A DNA stretch of 64,000 nucleotides, from the NCBI RefSeq assembly GCF_900188485.1, contig NZ_FZPH01000001.1:744001-808000 (forward strand). Reading direction: 5' to 3'. The stretch comes from Asanoa hainanensis (GTDB lineage: Bacteria > Actinomycetota > Actinomycetes > Mycobacteriales > Micromonosporaceae). The notes beneath the pieces are model-generated. The model saw only the letters and a list, made by a program, of their open reading frames with translations, was not told where the DNA came from and ran no database searches. Below are positions 8,241 through 15,973 of the stretch, one piece after another; position 1 is the stretch's first letter, and each line of letters starts with the position of its first letter. Position numbers and translations under genes: made by a program.

Positions 8241-9050
8241 TCACACTTGCCGTGGGTCGACGCCGATCGGTGCCAGCAGCTCGGCGGTGCGCTCGAGCAG
8301 GCCGTCCTGGACCGCCGGGTCCTCGGCCTCGGGGTTGGGGCGCGACGGCTCGCGCTCCTCGAAGTACCGCCCATTGATCTCGCCGGGCAGGGTGGCGACG
8401 TACTCGACGTTGGCGGCGCCGTGTTCGGGCGACTGGCCCTCGATCGAGAACATGCTGGCCAGCAGGCTGGAGCGGATGACGCCGGGGTGCATGCTCGCCG
8501 CCTCCGAGGTCGCGGCGTCGAGGCGGGCGGCCAGCCAGCAGGTGTACGTGACGATGGCCAGTTTCGACCGGGCGTACGCGGTGATGGCGGCATAGTTGCC
8601 GCGGGCCAGGCCGAGGTCGGTGAGGTCGAGGTGCTCGGTCGCGTGGGTCGCGGAGGCCATGTTGACGATCCGGCTGCCCCGGTCGCGCAGGCTCGTGCTC
8701 AGCATGACCGTCGACAGATAGTTGATCTGCAAGGTCGCCTCGATGCCGTCAGCGCTGAGCTCGCGGCGCGGGGTGCCCGGCCGGCCGGCGTTGTTGACCA
8801 GCAGGTCGACCCGGTCAGTGGCTTGCCGGACGTCGGCGGCGAGCCCGGCGATCTGGTCGAGGTGGTCGAAGTCGGCGGACAGGTAGGTCACCCGGCCGGG
8901 CAGGGTTTGGACGAAATCGGCCACCGCGGCGTGCGGTTGCGGGCCGTGCAGGACCAGGTGGCCGACCCGGCCCGCGAGCCGGACGGCCGTGGCGCGGCCG
9001 ATGCCGTCAGTGGCTCCGGTCAGCACCACCGTGCGGTTGGCCAGCTCCAC
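8241..9050 (-). CDS. short-chain dehydrogenase/reductase
   Basis: A 269-residue SDR with an NAD(P)-binding TGATDGIG motif (residues 11-18), the NNAG motif (LLVNNAG), a catalytic Ser in NMASATH and the catalytic YARSK pair (Tyr and Lys). The long insertion after the active site and the C-terminal EEREPSRPNPEAED are typical of the retinol dehydrogenase/oxidoreductase-like extended subgroup. Substrate unknown. It starts at ATG 9050, 19 bp downstream of the stop of the tiny membrane-protein gene on the same strand, so it may be the last gene of that operon. Confidence 0.9.
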   Translation of the reverse strand: MELANRTVVLTGATDGIGRATAVRLAGRVGHLVLHGPQPHAAVADFVQTLPGRVTYLSADFDHLDQIAGLAADVRQATDRVDLLVNNAGRPGTPRRELSADGIEATLQINYLSTVMLSTSLRDRGSRIVNMASATHATEHLDLTDLGLARGNYAAITAYARSKLAIVTYTCWLAARLDAATSEAASMHPGVIRSSLLASMFSIEGQSPEHGAANVEYVATLPGEINGRYFEEREPSRPNPEAEDPAVQDGLLERTAELLAPIGVDPRQV

Positions 9051-9069
9051 GAAACATCAAACTAGCCGC

Positions 9070-9216
9070 TCACGGACGCCAGGGTCGGCGTTTGGACGGT
9101 GGTTTCTCGTCGAACTTCCTGCGGCGGTAGCTGAAGAACGCGGCGATGCCGATGTAGAGGACGACGAGGACCACCAGCACGAGGACCGGATAGAGATAGA
9201 TGGCCCAGTTGCTCAT
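9070..9216 (-). CDS. small single-pass membrane protein (48 residues)
   Basis: An open frame of 49 codons starts at ATG 9216, three bases after the stop of the YbaB-like gene, and ends at TGA 9070. The product begins MSNWAIYLYPVLVLVVLVVL, one clear transmembrane helix (residues 5-28), followed by a very basic tail (SYRRRKFDEK...KRRPWRP). The tight spacing and coherent membrane-plus-basic-tail composition argue for a real gene. Topology by the positive-inside rule: N-out, C-in. Function unknown; the context is the small operon 9070-10659. Confidence 0.65.
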   Translation of the reverse strand: MSNWAIYLYPVLVLVVLVVLYIGIAAFFSYRRRKFDEKPPSKRRPWRP

Positions 9217-9219
9217 GGC

Positions 9220-9648
9220 CTAGCTCCGCGACTGCAGGCGGCTCACCGCGACGATCGCGTCGTTCATCGAGCGGGTCAGCTCGCTGAGCGTGTCGGTCAT
9301 CGTGTGCTCCAGGCCGGCGGCGTTCTCGAGGACCTCCTCCGGTGACTCGGTGCCGAGCACTCCGGCCATCGCCAGATTGACGACCCGGGCGAGCTCGGCC
9401 TGGGCGCCGGCGAAGGCGGCCTTGATCTCGCTGGCCAACTCCTCGGGCGCCAGCCGCATCGCCGCCGGGTGGAGCTCGACGCCGTGCACCACCTGGTCGG
9501 CGCCGAGCACCAGGGTCACCAGACCGGACTCGGTGGCGTAGGTCGCTCGGGTCTCCTCCAGCGTGCGTTGCAGGTCGCCGAGGCCCCGCATGCGCTGCTC
9601 GGTCTCGCGGATCGAGCGGTCGAGATCTTCCAGCCGGGCGTTGTCCAC
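9220..9648 (-). CDS. YbaB/EbfC-like protein
   Basis: This 142-residue protein resembles the YbaB/EbfC DNA-binding family: a charged N-terminal helix (residues 1-35), a central beta segment (YATESGLVTLVLGADQVVHG) and the helix ELASEIKAAFAGAQAEL. Classic YbaB proteins are about 105 residues and sit by dnaX-recR; this is a longer actinobacterial paralog without that context. It has an extra C-terminal helix (AAGLEHTMTDTLSELTRSMN). Homologs of this shape often occur beside WXG100/ESX-like genes. It lies 13 bp downstream of the three-helix membrane-protein gene. Confidence 0.75.
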   Translation of the reverse strand: MDNARLEDLDRSIRETEQRMRGLGDLQRTLEETRATYATESGLVTLVLGADQVVHGVELHPAAMRLAPEELASEIKAAFAGAQAELARVVNLAMAGVLGTESPEEVLENAAGLEHTMTDTLSELTRSMNDAIVAVSRLQSRS

Positions 9649-9661
9649 GTGACTCCTCCGC

Positions 9662-10336
9662 TCAGACGCTCTTTGCCTCGAACACGCTCGGCTTCCGGTA
9701 GTCGATGCGCATCTGCTCCAACCGCGCGGGCTCGGGCACGATGTCGCCGGCCGAGTCGGTCAGCTTCAGGCCGACCACCGTCGCGGCGATCGCGGTGGCA
9801 GCCGCGGTGGCCAGCCCCACGAACAGGATCGTCGCCTTGCCGATGAAGAAATTGATCATCAGGCCGAGCTGCATCGTGATCGCCGTGGCCGGCGCGGCGG
9901 TGAACGGGTTGAGCCGCATCACCGCGAGGGCGAGCAGCGAGATCAGGACCGCGCCGAGAAAGGTCAGGATCGCGATGTACGTCGTGACGAACCCGGTGCC
10001 GGTGAGCACCAGCATGGAGCCGGCGTCGTCGGCGGCCTTCTTGAGCGCTTCGACCTCGTTCTTGAAGTTGACGATGGACGTCTCGAACGCGTCCTTGTCG
10101 TCGGCGATCCAGTCGTCGCCGCGCTCCATGGCCAGGTCGATCTGGGCGAGCATGCCGCTGAGCCGCTTGGAGACCTGGTCCCAGCCCTCGCTCTTGGCGT
10201 CGAACATGCCGAGCGGGTTCGAGGCCAGGCTGGCGGCCAGCACGACACCGAACGCGGCGGTCGGCGCCAGGCCCGCGCTGATCCGGAGCTTGGTCATGAT
10301 CACGGCGTACAACAGTGCGCCCTCGACACCCGGCAC
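9662..10336 (-). CDS. membrane protein with ESX-like helical segment, unknown function
   Basis: 224 residues from GTG 10336, which is preceded by AGAGGA at 8 bp spacing; the frame is open further upstream but there it runs in shadow of the next gene. It has a hydrophobic segment near the N-terminus (ISAGLAPTAAFGVVLAASLA), then a soluble helical region containing EGWDQVSKRL and GDDWIADDKDAFETSI, then two long transmembrane stretches (FVTTYIAILTFLGAVLISLL; INFFIGKATILFVGLATAA). The Trp-centred helical region recalls WXG100-type hairpins, but no clean WxG motif is present. It overlaps no neighbour and is part of the compact 9070-10659 operon. Function unknown. Confidence 0.7.
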   Translation of the reverse strand: MPGVEGALLYAVIMTKLRISAGLAPTAAFGVVLAASLASNPLGMFDAKSEGWDQVSKRLSGMLAQIDLAMERGDDWIADDKDAFETSIVNFKNEVEALKKAADDAGSMLVLTGTGFVTTYIAILTFLGAVLISLLALAVMRLNPFTAAPATAITMQLGLMINFFIGKATILFVGLATAAATAIAATVVGLKLTDSAGDIVPEPARLEQMRIDYRKPSVFEAKSV

Positions 10337-10353
10337 GGTCAGCGTCCTCTCGA

Positions 10354-10659
10354 TCAGTCGCGCACGACGACGGTGCTGGCGTTCTCGGCCTCGACCCACG
10401 CGACCCGGGCCCGCCCGAGCTCGGCGATGTAGTCGTCGACGGACGCCTTGACCGCCGCGAGCGAGTCGGCGAACCGGTCGCGGAACCCGGAGTAGGCGAT
10501 GTCGAGCGGGATGCCCACGACCCCGAAGCCGGGAAAGCCCACCTCGGTGGCCGGAAGCTTCGCCTCGATCTCGGCAACCCCGTTGGGCCCGGCAGCGACC
10601 TGCTGCCGCAGGTGATCGGCGATGGCGTTGATCGCCTCGGACGAGATGTGCTTGGACAT
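10354..10659 (-). CDS. small helical protein, WXG100-like size
   Basis: 101 residues, starting at ATG 10659 after AGGGGCGC. The sequence is helical (AINAIADHLRQQVA; FRDRFADSLAAVKASVDDYI; ELGRARVAWVEAENAS) with a central Gly/Pro-rich turn (ATEVGFPGFGVVGIP). Size, two-helix layout and first-gene position resemble type VII secretion substrate-like proteins, but no WxG motif is seen. It is probably the first gene of a four-gene operon running to 9070. I do not recognise it. Confidence 0.65.
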   Translation of the reverse strand: MSKHISSEAINAIADHLRQQVAAGPNGVAEIEAKLPATEVGFPGFGVVGIPLDIAYSGFRDRFADSLAAVKASVDDYIAELGRARVAWVEAENASTVVVRD

Positions 10660-10746
10660 GGACCAGCGCCCCTCCCCTAAGCGGCGATGTCGCACCCACC
10701 GTACCGGTCCATCGGCGATCGTGAGACCCTGGTCACCGACGATTAC

Positions 10747-11433
10747 TCATTGACCCGTGCGCGGCCGAGGAATATGCGAGCGACAGCACTCGTCGGCCTC
10801 GCGGCGAAACCTGGACCACGAGTCGTTCCGACCGACGGGTCGCTCGAGCCGCCCCATCTGCGCCGCGCGGGCAAAGACGTCGGGAGCATCTGTCTCGCGG
10901 TACTTCAGCCGCTCGGGTGTGCATTCCCGCATGAGTACACGTTTGGGATCGGCGATCATCCCGGTGTCGCGGTTGCGGTACTTCGCAGGCACCGACCAGC
11001 TAACTTTGTGGGCCGCCACGGCGTCCGGGAACAGGAGCAACCACGCTTCCATCTCCGCCACGGCAAGCACGTAATGTGCGCTGGAAAAGACCCCCAGGAG
11101 GGCGCCCTCGACTCTGGTGCGGACTGTCTCGTAGGTGTCGCCATGTGGCTGGTCGAAGTCCTCGTGCACGAAAACGCAGGCAATATCCGCACTTTCGCGG
11201 GCCGCACGGGCTTTCACCTTCTGGCGGAGTGTCGTCACCCGCGCTTTCAGGTTCTCGCTGCCGGCGTCACGCAACCGCACAGAGTCGCCAATCTCGACAA
11301 TCCGGCCGCGGGTGTCCGGGCACAGATCCTCGAGGAGGACGCGGATGCTGGCGCGGTCGCTGCGGTCTTCACCGGCAAGCACGACGATCGGCTTGCGGGA
11401 CGCCGCGATCTTGGTGCCTCCCCGCCGGTTCAC
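10747..11433 (-). CDS. TOPRIM-like nuclease partner of the adjacent ATPase
   Basis: 228 residues from GTG 11433, whose GTGA overlaps the stop of the upstream ATPase gene. The sequence shows a TOPRIM-like order: a beta strand plus Glu in IVVLAGEDRSD, an acidic strand VFVHEDFDQ (D-x-D-like), and AVAEMEAWLLLF, as in RloB/DUF4276-type proteins. Such proteins pair with OLD/RecF-like ATPases in anti-phage modules (RloAB, AbiL, PARIS are named examples of the architecture). Assignment to a specific family is not certain. The pair stands alone on the minus strand downstream of RecQ. Confidence 0.6.
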   Translation of the reverse strand: MNRRGGTKIAASRKPIVVLAGEDRSDRASIRVLLEDLCPDTRGRIVEIGDSVRLRDAGSENLKARVTTLRQKVKARAARESADIACVFVHEDFDQPHGDTYETVRTRVEGALLGVFSSAHYVLAVAEMEAWLLLFPDAVAAHKVSWSVPAKYRNRDTGMIADPKRVLMRECTPERLKYRETDAPDVFARAAQMGRLERPVGRNDSWSRFRREADECCRSHIPRPRTGQ

Positions 11434-12626
11434 AGGTCGCCGCCCAACGCGCCGGAGAACCACAGCGTGCCCAGTTCCAGACCTTCGCTTTCGTCCACTA
11501 TCTCGGCCACCCGTTCGGTTGAAACCGCCGGGATCGCCGAGGAGCCGTCGTCGCGCCGCTCGCAGACAACCAACTCTTCCGGCTCGAGACGGTCGGCCAA
11601 CGCGGGGCTGTGCGTGGCGATGAGGAACTGGGTGCGCTCACTGGCGTCACGCAAGCGCTCGACCAGCAGTTCGAGCGCTTGAGGGTGCAGGCCATGGTCG
11701 ATCTCCTCGACGCACGTGAGCGAAGGTGGGCTCGGGTCATAGAGCAACGCGAGGAGTCCCAGCAGGCGGATCGTCCCGTACGAGGCATCGGCGAGTTCCG
11801 TAGGCCGCCGAAGTCCTCGCTCGTTCAGCACAACGATGACCTCTCGCGCCGCGCCTGAGGGATAGGCGAAGTCGATCCCGTCGAGCTGCGGAAGAACCTC
11901 CATCGCATCCGCAACGAGCCTTTCCCAGGCCGCTTGGTCTTGAATCTGAAGCCGCAGCAGAAAGCTCGCCAAGTTCGCCGCGTCGTCGTCGAGTGTCTCC
12001 AACTCGTTCCGAGGGAACCGGGAAGGGCGCCTGGCAGAGTCGACATTCACGTCGAACACACGGAACGAAGCGAGTCTGCGAGCCACCTGCGCGACCTCGG
12101 TGCCGCCCTTCTCGTCAGCGAGCCTGGGCAACGTCGAGAGACCACTACTGAGTGCGCTGATACCGATCTCGCGTTCACTGCCGCCGCGTCCAGTGTCGCT
12201 GACCGTCGCCCGCTGACCGGAAATCTGAATGCGGCGGCCGCGGCCCTGTGTGCGTTTGAACTGGAACGTCTCTCGCCTCGACAGCGTCGAGCGGTGGGAC
12301 GACGACGACACCCGTAGCTCGTACTCGTCAGGCGCGTTTCGGCTGCTGTTGGTCGTCCACGTGGCAGTGAGCTTGATACGAACGGAAGTCGGCGTCTTCT
12401 CACCTCCCCAGAACCGAACCTCGTCGAATCCGCCGCGCAGGTCGAGTGCCGGCTGGAGGTCGGTCCTGATGACGTCGGCGAGGAAGCGGAAGACCTCCAG
12501 GAGGTTGGTCTTTCCCGCGCCGTTAGGCCCGACGAGAACGTTCAGCGGCCGCAGCGGCAGTGAGACCCGACGTAGGCTACGGAAGTTCTCGACCTCCAAT
12601 CCAATCAGTCGCTTGTCCACGTACAC
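11430..12626 (-). CDS. AAA (RecF/OLD-like) ATPase, putative defence component
   Basis: 398 residues. The N-terminus LEVENFRSLRRVSL plus Walker A GPNGAGKT (33-40) is the RecF/SMC-type ABC head; the C-terminal half has the signature-like LADASYGTIRLLGLLALL, Walker B CVEEIDHGLHP and the H-loop LIATHSPALADRL. There is no long coiled coil, so it is an AAA_21/OLD-like ATPase rather than an SMC. The following gene overlaps by 4 bp and encodes a TOPRIM-like protein, a two-gene layout common in phage defence. Base composition is somewhat lower in GC than the surrounding genes, suggesting acquisition. Confidence 0.85.
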   Translation of the reverse strand: MYVDKRLIGLEVENFRSLRRVSLPLRPLNVLVGPNGAGKTNLLEVFRFLADVIRTDLQPALDLRGGFDEVRFWGGEKTPTSVRIKLTATWTTNSSRNAPDEYELRVSSSSHRSTLSRRETFQFKRTQGRGRRIQISGQRATVSDTGRGGSEREIGISALSSGLSTLPRLADEKGGTEVAQVARRLASFRVFDVNVDSARRPSRFPRNELETLDDDAANLASFLLRLQIQDQAAWERLVADAMEVLPQLDGIDFAYPSGAAREVIVVLNERGLRRPTELADASYGTIRLLGLLALLYDPSPPSLTCVEEIDHGLHPQALELLVERLRDASERTQFLIATHSPALADRLEPEELVVCERRDDGSSAIPAVSTERVAEIVDESEGLELGTLWFSGALGGDL

Positions 12627-12748
12627 GTCCTTACCCGGTCGAGAAGCCGACGATTACCCACTGTGCCTGATTAGACGCTGCGTGACTCTACTTTCGCCTG
12701 CGGCGGGAGTCGAGTCTTCCGGCCGGAGAACCTGCCAGGTCCGCGCGG

Positions 12749-14398
12749 TTAGTTCTCGACCGTGAGGATGCCGTTCTCCAGGACCGCCGGGGTCAGGTGG
12801 CGGTAGCCGACCGTGTCGAAGGCGACCGTCAGCTCGTGGTCGTCGCGGGACAGCAGCGTGCCCTCGCCCCACAGCTTGTGGCGTACCCGCGGCGCCGATG
12901 GGTCCGGCTGGTGGCGCCGGCCGACCTGGGCCTTCGACGGTTGGGCCCGCGCCGCCGCGGCGGCCTCGTCGTTGTCGCACGTGCCGCACGGTGGGTCGTA
13001 GTGCTCGCCGAAGTAGCCGAGCAGTTCGGCCCGCCGACAGCGGACTGTTTCCGCGAACTCGCGCGCCGCCTCGATCCGGGAGCGCAGGATCGACTGTTGG
13101 CGACCGCCCTCTTTGGACACCAGCGCGAACGTGTCCGGTGGCAGGCGGTCCGGGCGGACCAACCCGTCGCTGCCGTCCGGTTCCAGGAAGCCCAGGTCCT
13201 CGAGCTCCTGGATCACCCGCAGCACCTGTTGGCGGCTCACGCCGCTGGCGTCGACCACCGCCTTGACCGCGACCCGGCCCGGTGCCGCCTCGATCGCGTC
13301 GATGACCGCGTGCACCGTGTCCGGCGAGATCCGGGAGCGGGCCGCCAGCAGTCGCGGGATGCGGATGGTGCGCGGGTCGTAGACGACCACCGCGCGGGCC
13401 GGCTGGCCGTCGCGGCCGGCGCGGCCGATCTCCTGGTAGTACTCGTCCAGGCTGCCCGGCACACCGGCGTGCACGACCGAGCGTACGTCCGGCTTGTCGA
13501 TGCCCATCCCGAACGCGCTCGTCGCCACCACCACGTCCAGCCGACCGGCCAGGAAGTCGTCCTGCACCTGGGATCGCCGCGCCGCCGGCAGCCCCGCGTG
13601 ATAAGCCGCCGCCTTGTACGCGTCCAGCGACAACCGCTCCGCGAGCGCCTCGCACCGCGCGTGCGTCAACGCGTACACCAGGACCGGGGCGTCGTGGGCC
13701 AGCACCACCTCGACCGTGCGGTCGTCGATCGCCCGGTCCTCGGGCAGGTCGTGCCGCGTACGCCGGACCGCCAGGTGGATGTTGGGTCGGTCGAAGTCGG
13801 TGACCACGATCTTCGGCTCGCGCATGTTGAGCTCACGGGTGATGTCGGCCTGCACCGGCGGCGCCGCGGTCGCGGTCAGCGCCAGCATCGGTGGGCTGCC
13901 CAGCGACTCGCAGATCGACGGGAGCCGCAGGTACTCGGGCCGGAAGTCGCGTCCCCACTGACTGATCAGGTGGGCCTCGTCCAGCGCGAACAGCGTGACC
14001 CCCGACAGCGCGCCGATCGACTCCTCGTTGGCCAACTGCTCGGGGCCGACCATCACGAAGTCGATCTCCCCCGCGCGCAGGCCGTCGAGCGCCGCCGTGC
14101 GGTCGGCCTTGTGCATCGACGAGTTGAGCACCACCGCCCGCACCGGGTCACCGGACGGCTTGCGCCGGCGGGACAGCGAGGCGACCTGGTCGCGTTGCAG
14201 GGCGATCAGCGGTGACACCACCACCGTCAGCCCGCCCAGCACCAAACCGGCCACCTGGTAGATGGCGCTCTTGCCACTGCCTGTCGGCAGCACGGCGAGC
14301 GTGTCGCGGCCCGAGACGATCGACTCGGCGGCCGCGCGCTGCCCCGGCCGCAGGTCGAAACCGAACACCGCACGGGTGACCTGATCGACTGCCTCCAT
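12749..14398 (-). CDS. recQ: RecQ-family ATP-dependent DNA helicase
   Basis: A 549-residue 3'-5' superfamily 2 helicase: FGFDLRPGQRAAAESI, Walker A PTGSGKS, DEAH box (FALDEAHLISQWG), motif III ALTATAAPP, motif V/VI (VVATSAFGMGIDKPDV; QEIGRAGRDGQP), then a winged-helix RQC region and a zinc-binding remnant CRRAELLGYFGEHYDPPCGTCDND. The fourth zinc ligand usually Cys is Asp here. There is no HRDC domain; the C-terminus ends with an SH3-like segment (HKLWGEGTLLSRDDHELTVAF). The ATG at 14398 is preferred to a TTG three bases earlier. Acts in recombinational repair; its neighbour ATPase/TOPRIM pair may be unrelated. Confidence 0.93.
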   Translation of the reverse strand: MEAVDQVTRAVFGFDLRPGQRAAAESIVSGRDTLAVLPTGSGKSAIYQVAGLVLGGLTVVVSPLIALQRDQVASLSRRRKPSGDPVRAVVLNSSMHKADRTAALDGLRAGEIDFVMVGPEQLANEESIGALSGVTLFALDEAHLISQWGRDFRPEYLRLPSICESLGSPPMLALTATAAPPVQADITRELNMREPKIVVTDFDRPNIHLAVRRTRHDLPEDRAIDDRTVEVVLAHDAPVLVYALTHARCEALAERLSLDAYKAAAYHAGLPAARRSQVQDDFLAGRLDVVVATSAFGMGIDKPDVRSVVHAGVPGSLDEYYQEIGRAGRDGQPARAVVVYDPRTIRIPRLLAARSRISPDTVHAVIDAIEAAPGRVAVKAVVDASGVSRQQVLRVIQELEDLGFLEPDGSDGLVRPDRLPPDTFALVSKEGGRQQSILRSRIEAAREFAETVRCRRAELLGYFGEHYDPPCGTCDNDEAAAAARAQPSKAQVGRRHQPDPSAPRVRHKLWGEGTLLSRDDHELTVAFDTVGYRHLTPAVLENGILTVEN

Positions 14399-14413
14399 CA
14401 AACCGAGGCTAAC

Positions 14414-15802
14414 TCAGCCCATCAGGGGGTACGGGATGAACGTGCTGCGATTCTCGTCGAGATCGAGTCGGCGGCCGATCGGGGCCGCGGCCCGTTGCGG
14501 GCAGGTCAGCCGCTCGCAGGTCTTGCAGCCGGGGCCGATCGGGGTGGCGCCGTCGACGGCGTCGAGGTCCATGCCGGCCGAGTAGACCAGCCGCCCCGCG
14601 TGCCGGATCTCGCAGCCGAGCCCGATCGCGAAGGCCTTGCCCGGCTGCCCGTAGCCGGCGTGCTGGTGGATCACGGTGCGGGCGATCCACAGATAGCGCT
14701 GGCCGTCGGGCATCGCGGCGATCTGGGTCATCACGCGGCCGGGCGCGTTGAACGCCTCGTAGACGTTCCAGAGTGGACACGTGCCGCCCGAGCGGGAGAA
14801 CGGGAAGCCGGTCGCCGACTGGCGCTTGGACATGTTGCCGGCGCGGTCGACCCGCACGAACGAGAACGGCACCCCGCGCGCCTTGGGCCGCTGCAGCGTG
14901 GACAGCCGGTGGCAGACGCTCTCCCAGCCCATCCCGAAGTGCTCGGTCAGCAGGCCGATGTCGTAGCGCATCCGCTCGGCGGTCGCGAGGAACACCCCGT
15001 ACGGCAGGATCAGCGCGGCCGCGAAGTAACTGGCCAACCCGACCCGCGTCAGAATCTGTGTCTGAACGTCGTCGAACTTCTCTTCCTCGATGATTTCGTC
15101 GATGATGTCGGCGTATTCCAACATGCCGATCTGGGCGCCCATCCGAATCGCCATTTGGCCCGGTCGCAATGACAGCGACAAATGCAACGTGCGGGTCTGG
15201 GGATGATAGCGGTGCAGGTCTCCGCCGAGCCGGTCGTGGTCTTCGCGGACGATCCGCACGCCGTGCCGGGTCGACAGCCGGTCGCGCAGCGCCTCGAGGA
15301 TCTCGCCCCGCCGGGCGCTGAGGCGGCCGGCCAGCTCCTCGGCCGCCTCGTCGAGCGCGGGCACATAGTTCTGCTTCCGATAGAAGAAGTCGCTGACCTG
15401 GTCGTGCGGGCTGCGGCCGGCGACCAGGTCGCGGTCGCCGACCACCTCGGCGAGCTGGTCGTCGGTCTGCCGGTAGCGGCGGTAGAGGTCGATCACCGCC
15501 TCGGCCACGTCGGGCAGCTTGGTCGCGAGCTCGGTCAGGTCGTGCAGGCTGGCCCGGGTCGGCAGCGCCTCGCGCAGGTCGGCGACCAGCCGCGGCGTGT
15601 CGTGCGGCGCGAAGAAGGCCGGGTCGACCCCGAACACCTCGGTGATGCGCATGAGCACCGGAACGGTCAGCGGCCGCGTGTCGTGCTCGATCTGGTTGAG
15701 ATAGCTCGGCGAGATGCCCAACTGGCGGGCGAGATCGATCTGGGAAACCGCGCGGTCCTCCCGCAACCGGCGCAGCCGTGCGCCCGCGAAAGTCTTGGCC
15801 AC
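14414..15802 (-). CDS. ramB: RamB-type regulator of acetate/glyoxylate metabolism
   Basis: 462 residues. The N-terminus holds an XRE helix-turn-helix (AGARLRRLREDRAVSQIDLA; GISPSYLNQIEHDTRPLTVP) followed by the long IrrE/ImmA-like and C-terminal DUF2083 regions with conserved Cys-rich end (GPGCKTCERLTCPQRAAAP). Corynebacterium and Mycobacterium RamB control isocitrate lyase and malate synthase genes. I chose GTG 15802 because GGAGGTGAGG precedes it and homologs begin at the equivalent KTFAG residue; upstream in-frame ATGs exist at 15820 and 15838. It is divergent from aceA, and a dyad of TTAGCA half-sites lies between them, so autoregulation plus control of aceA is likely. Confidence 0.9.
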   Translation of the reverse strand: MAKTFAGARLRRLREDRAVSQIDLARQLGISPSYLNQIEHDTRPLTVPVLMRITEVFGVDPAFFAPHDTPRLVADLREALPTRASLHDLTELATKLPDVAEAVIDLYRRYRQTDDQLAEVVGDRDLVAGRSPHDQVSDFFYRKQNYVPALDEAAEELAGRLSARRGEILEALRDRLSTRHGVRIVREDHDRLGGDLHRYHPQTRTLHLSLSLRPGQMAIRMGAQIGMLEYADIIDEIIEEEKFDDVQTQILTRVGLASYFAAALILPYGVFLATAERMRYDIGLLTEHFGMGWESVCHRLSTLQRPKARGVPFSFVRVDRAGNMSKRQSATGFPFSRSGGTCPLWNVYEAFNAPGRVMTQIAAMPDGQRYLWIARTVIHQHAGYGQPGKAFAIGLGCEIRHAGRLVYSAGMDLDAVDGATPIGPGCKTCERLTCPQRAAAPIGRRLDLDENRSTFIPYPLMG

Positions 15803-15831
15803 GCGCCTCACCTCCACCATGTGTCGCGATG

Positions 15832-15867
15832 TTAGCACGCTGCTAAGTAGTCATTCGCAACTTAGCA
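15832..15867. promoter_or_regulatory. RamB operator candidate in the ramB-aceA intergenic region
   Basis: TTAGCA-CGC-TGCTAA (15832-15846) is a perfect 6-bp inverted repeat with a 3-bp centre, and a third TTAGCA half-site follows at 15862-15867 (about 30 bp later, three helical turns). It sits directly upstream of the ramB start and in the aceA 5' region. Known actinobacterial RamB sites are T/A-rich with GCAAA/TTTGC cores, so this exact form is only suggestive; location and dyad symmetry are the main support. Confidence 0.55.
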
Positions 15868-15973
15868 AAATGGCCGTGAGGACTTTTCAACAATTGGCTC
15901 GTTCCGTATCTCGCGCGCTCATTTCGCCCGTGCGACCGTGACCGCAGAGCCTTTTCGACTTAAGGAGTCGGCG

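Noticed and set aside
7419-9065. 548-codon plus-strand frame across the LacI and SDR genes
   Set aside because: It is the antisense shadow of two well-supported genes.
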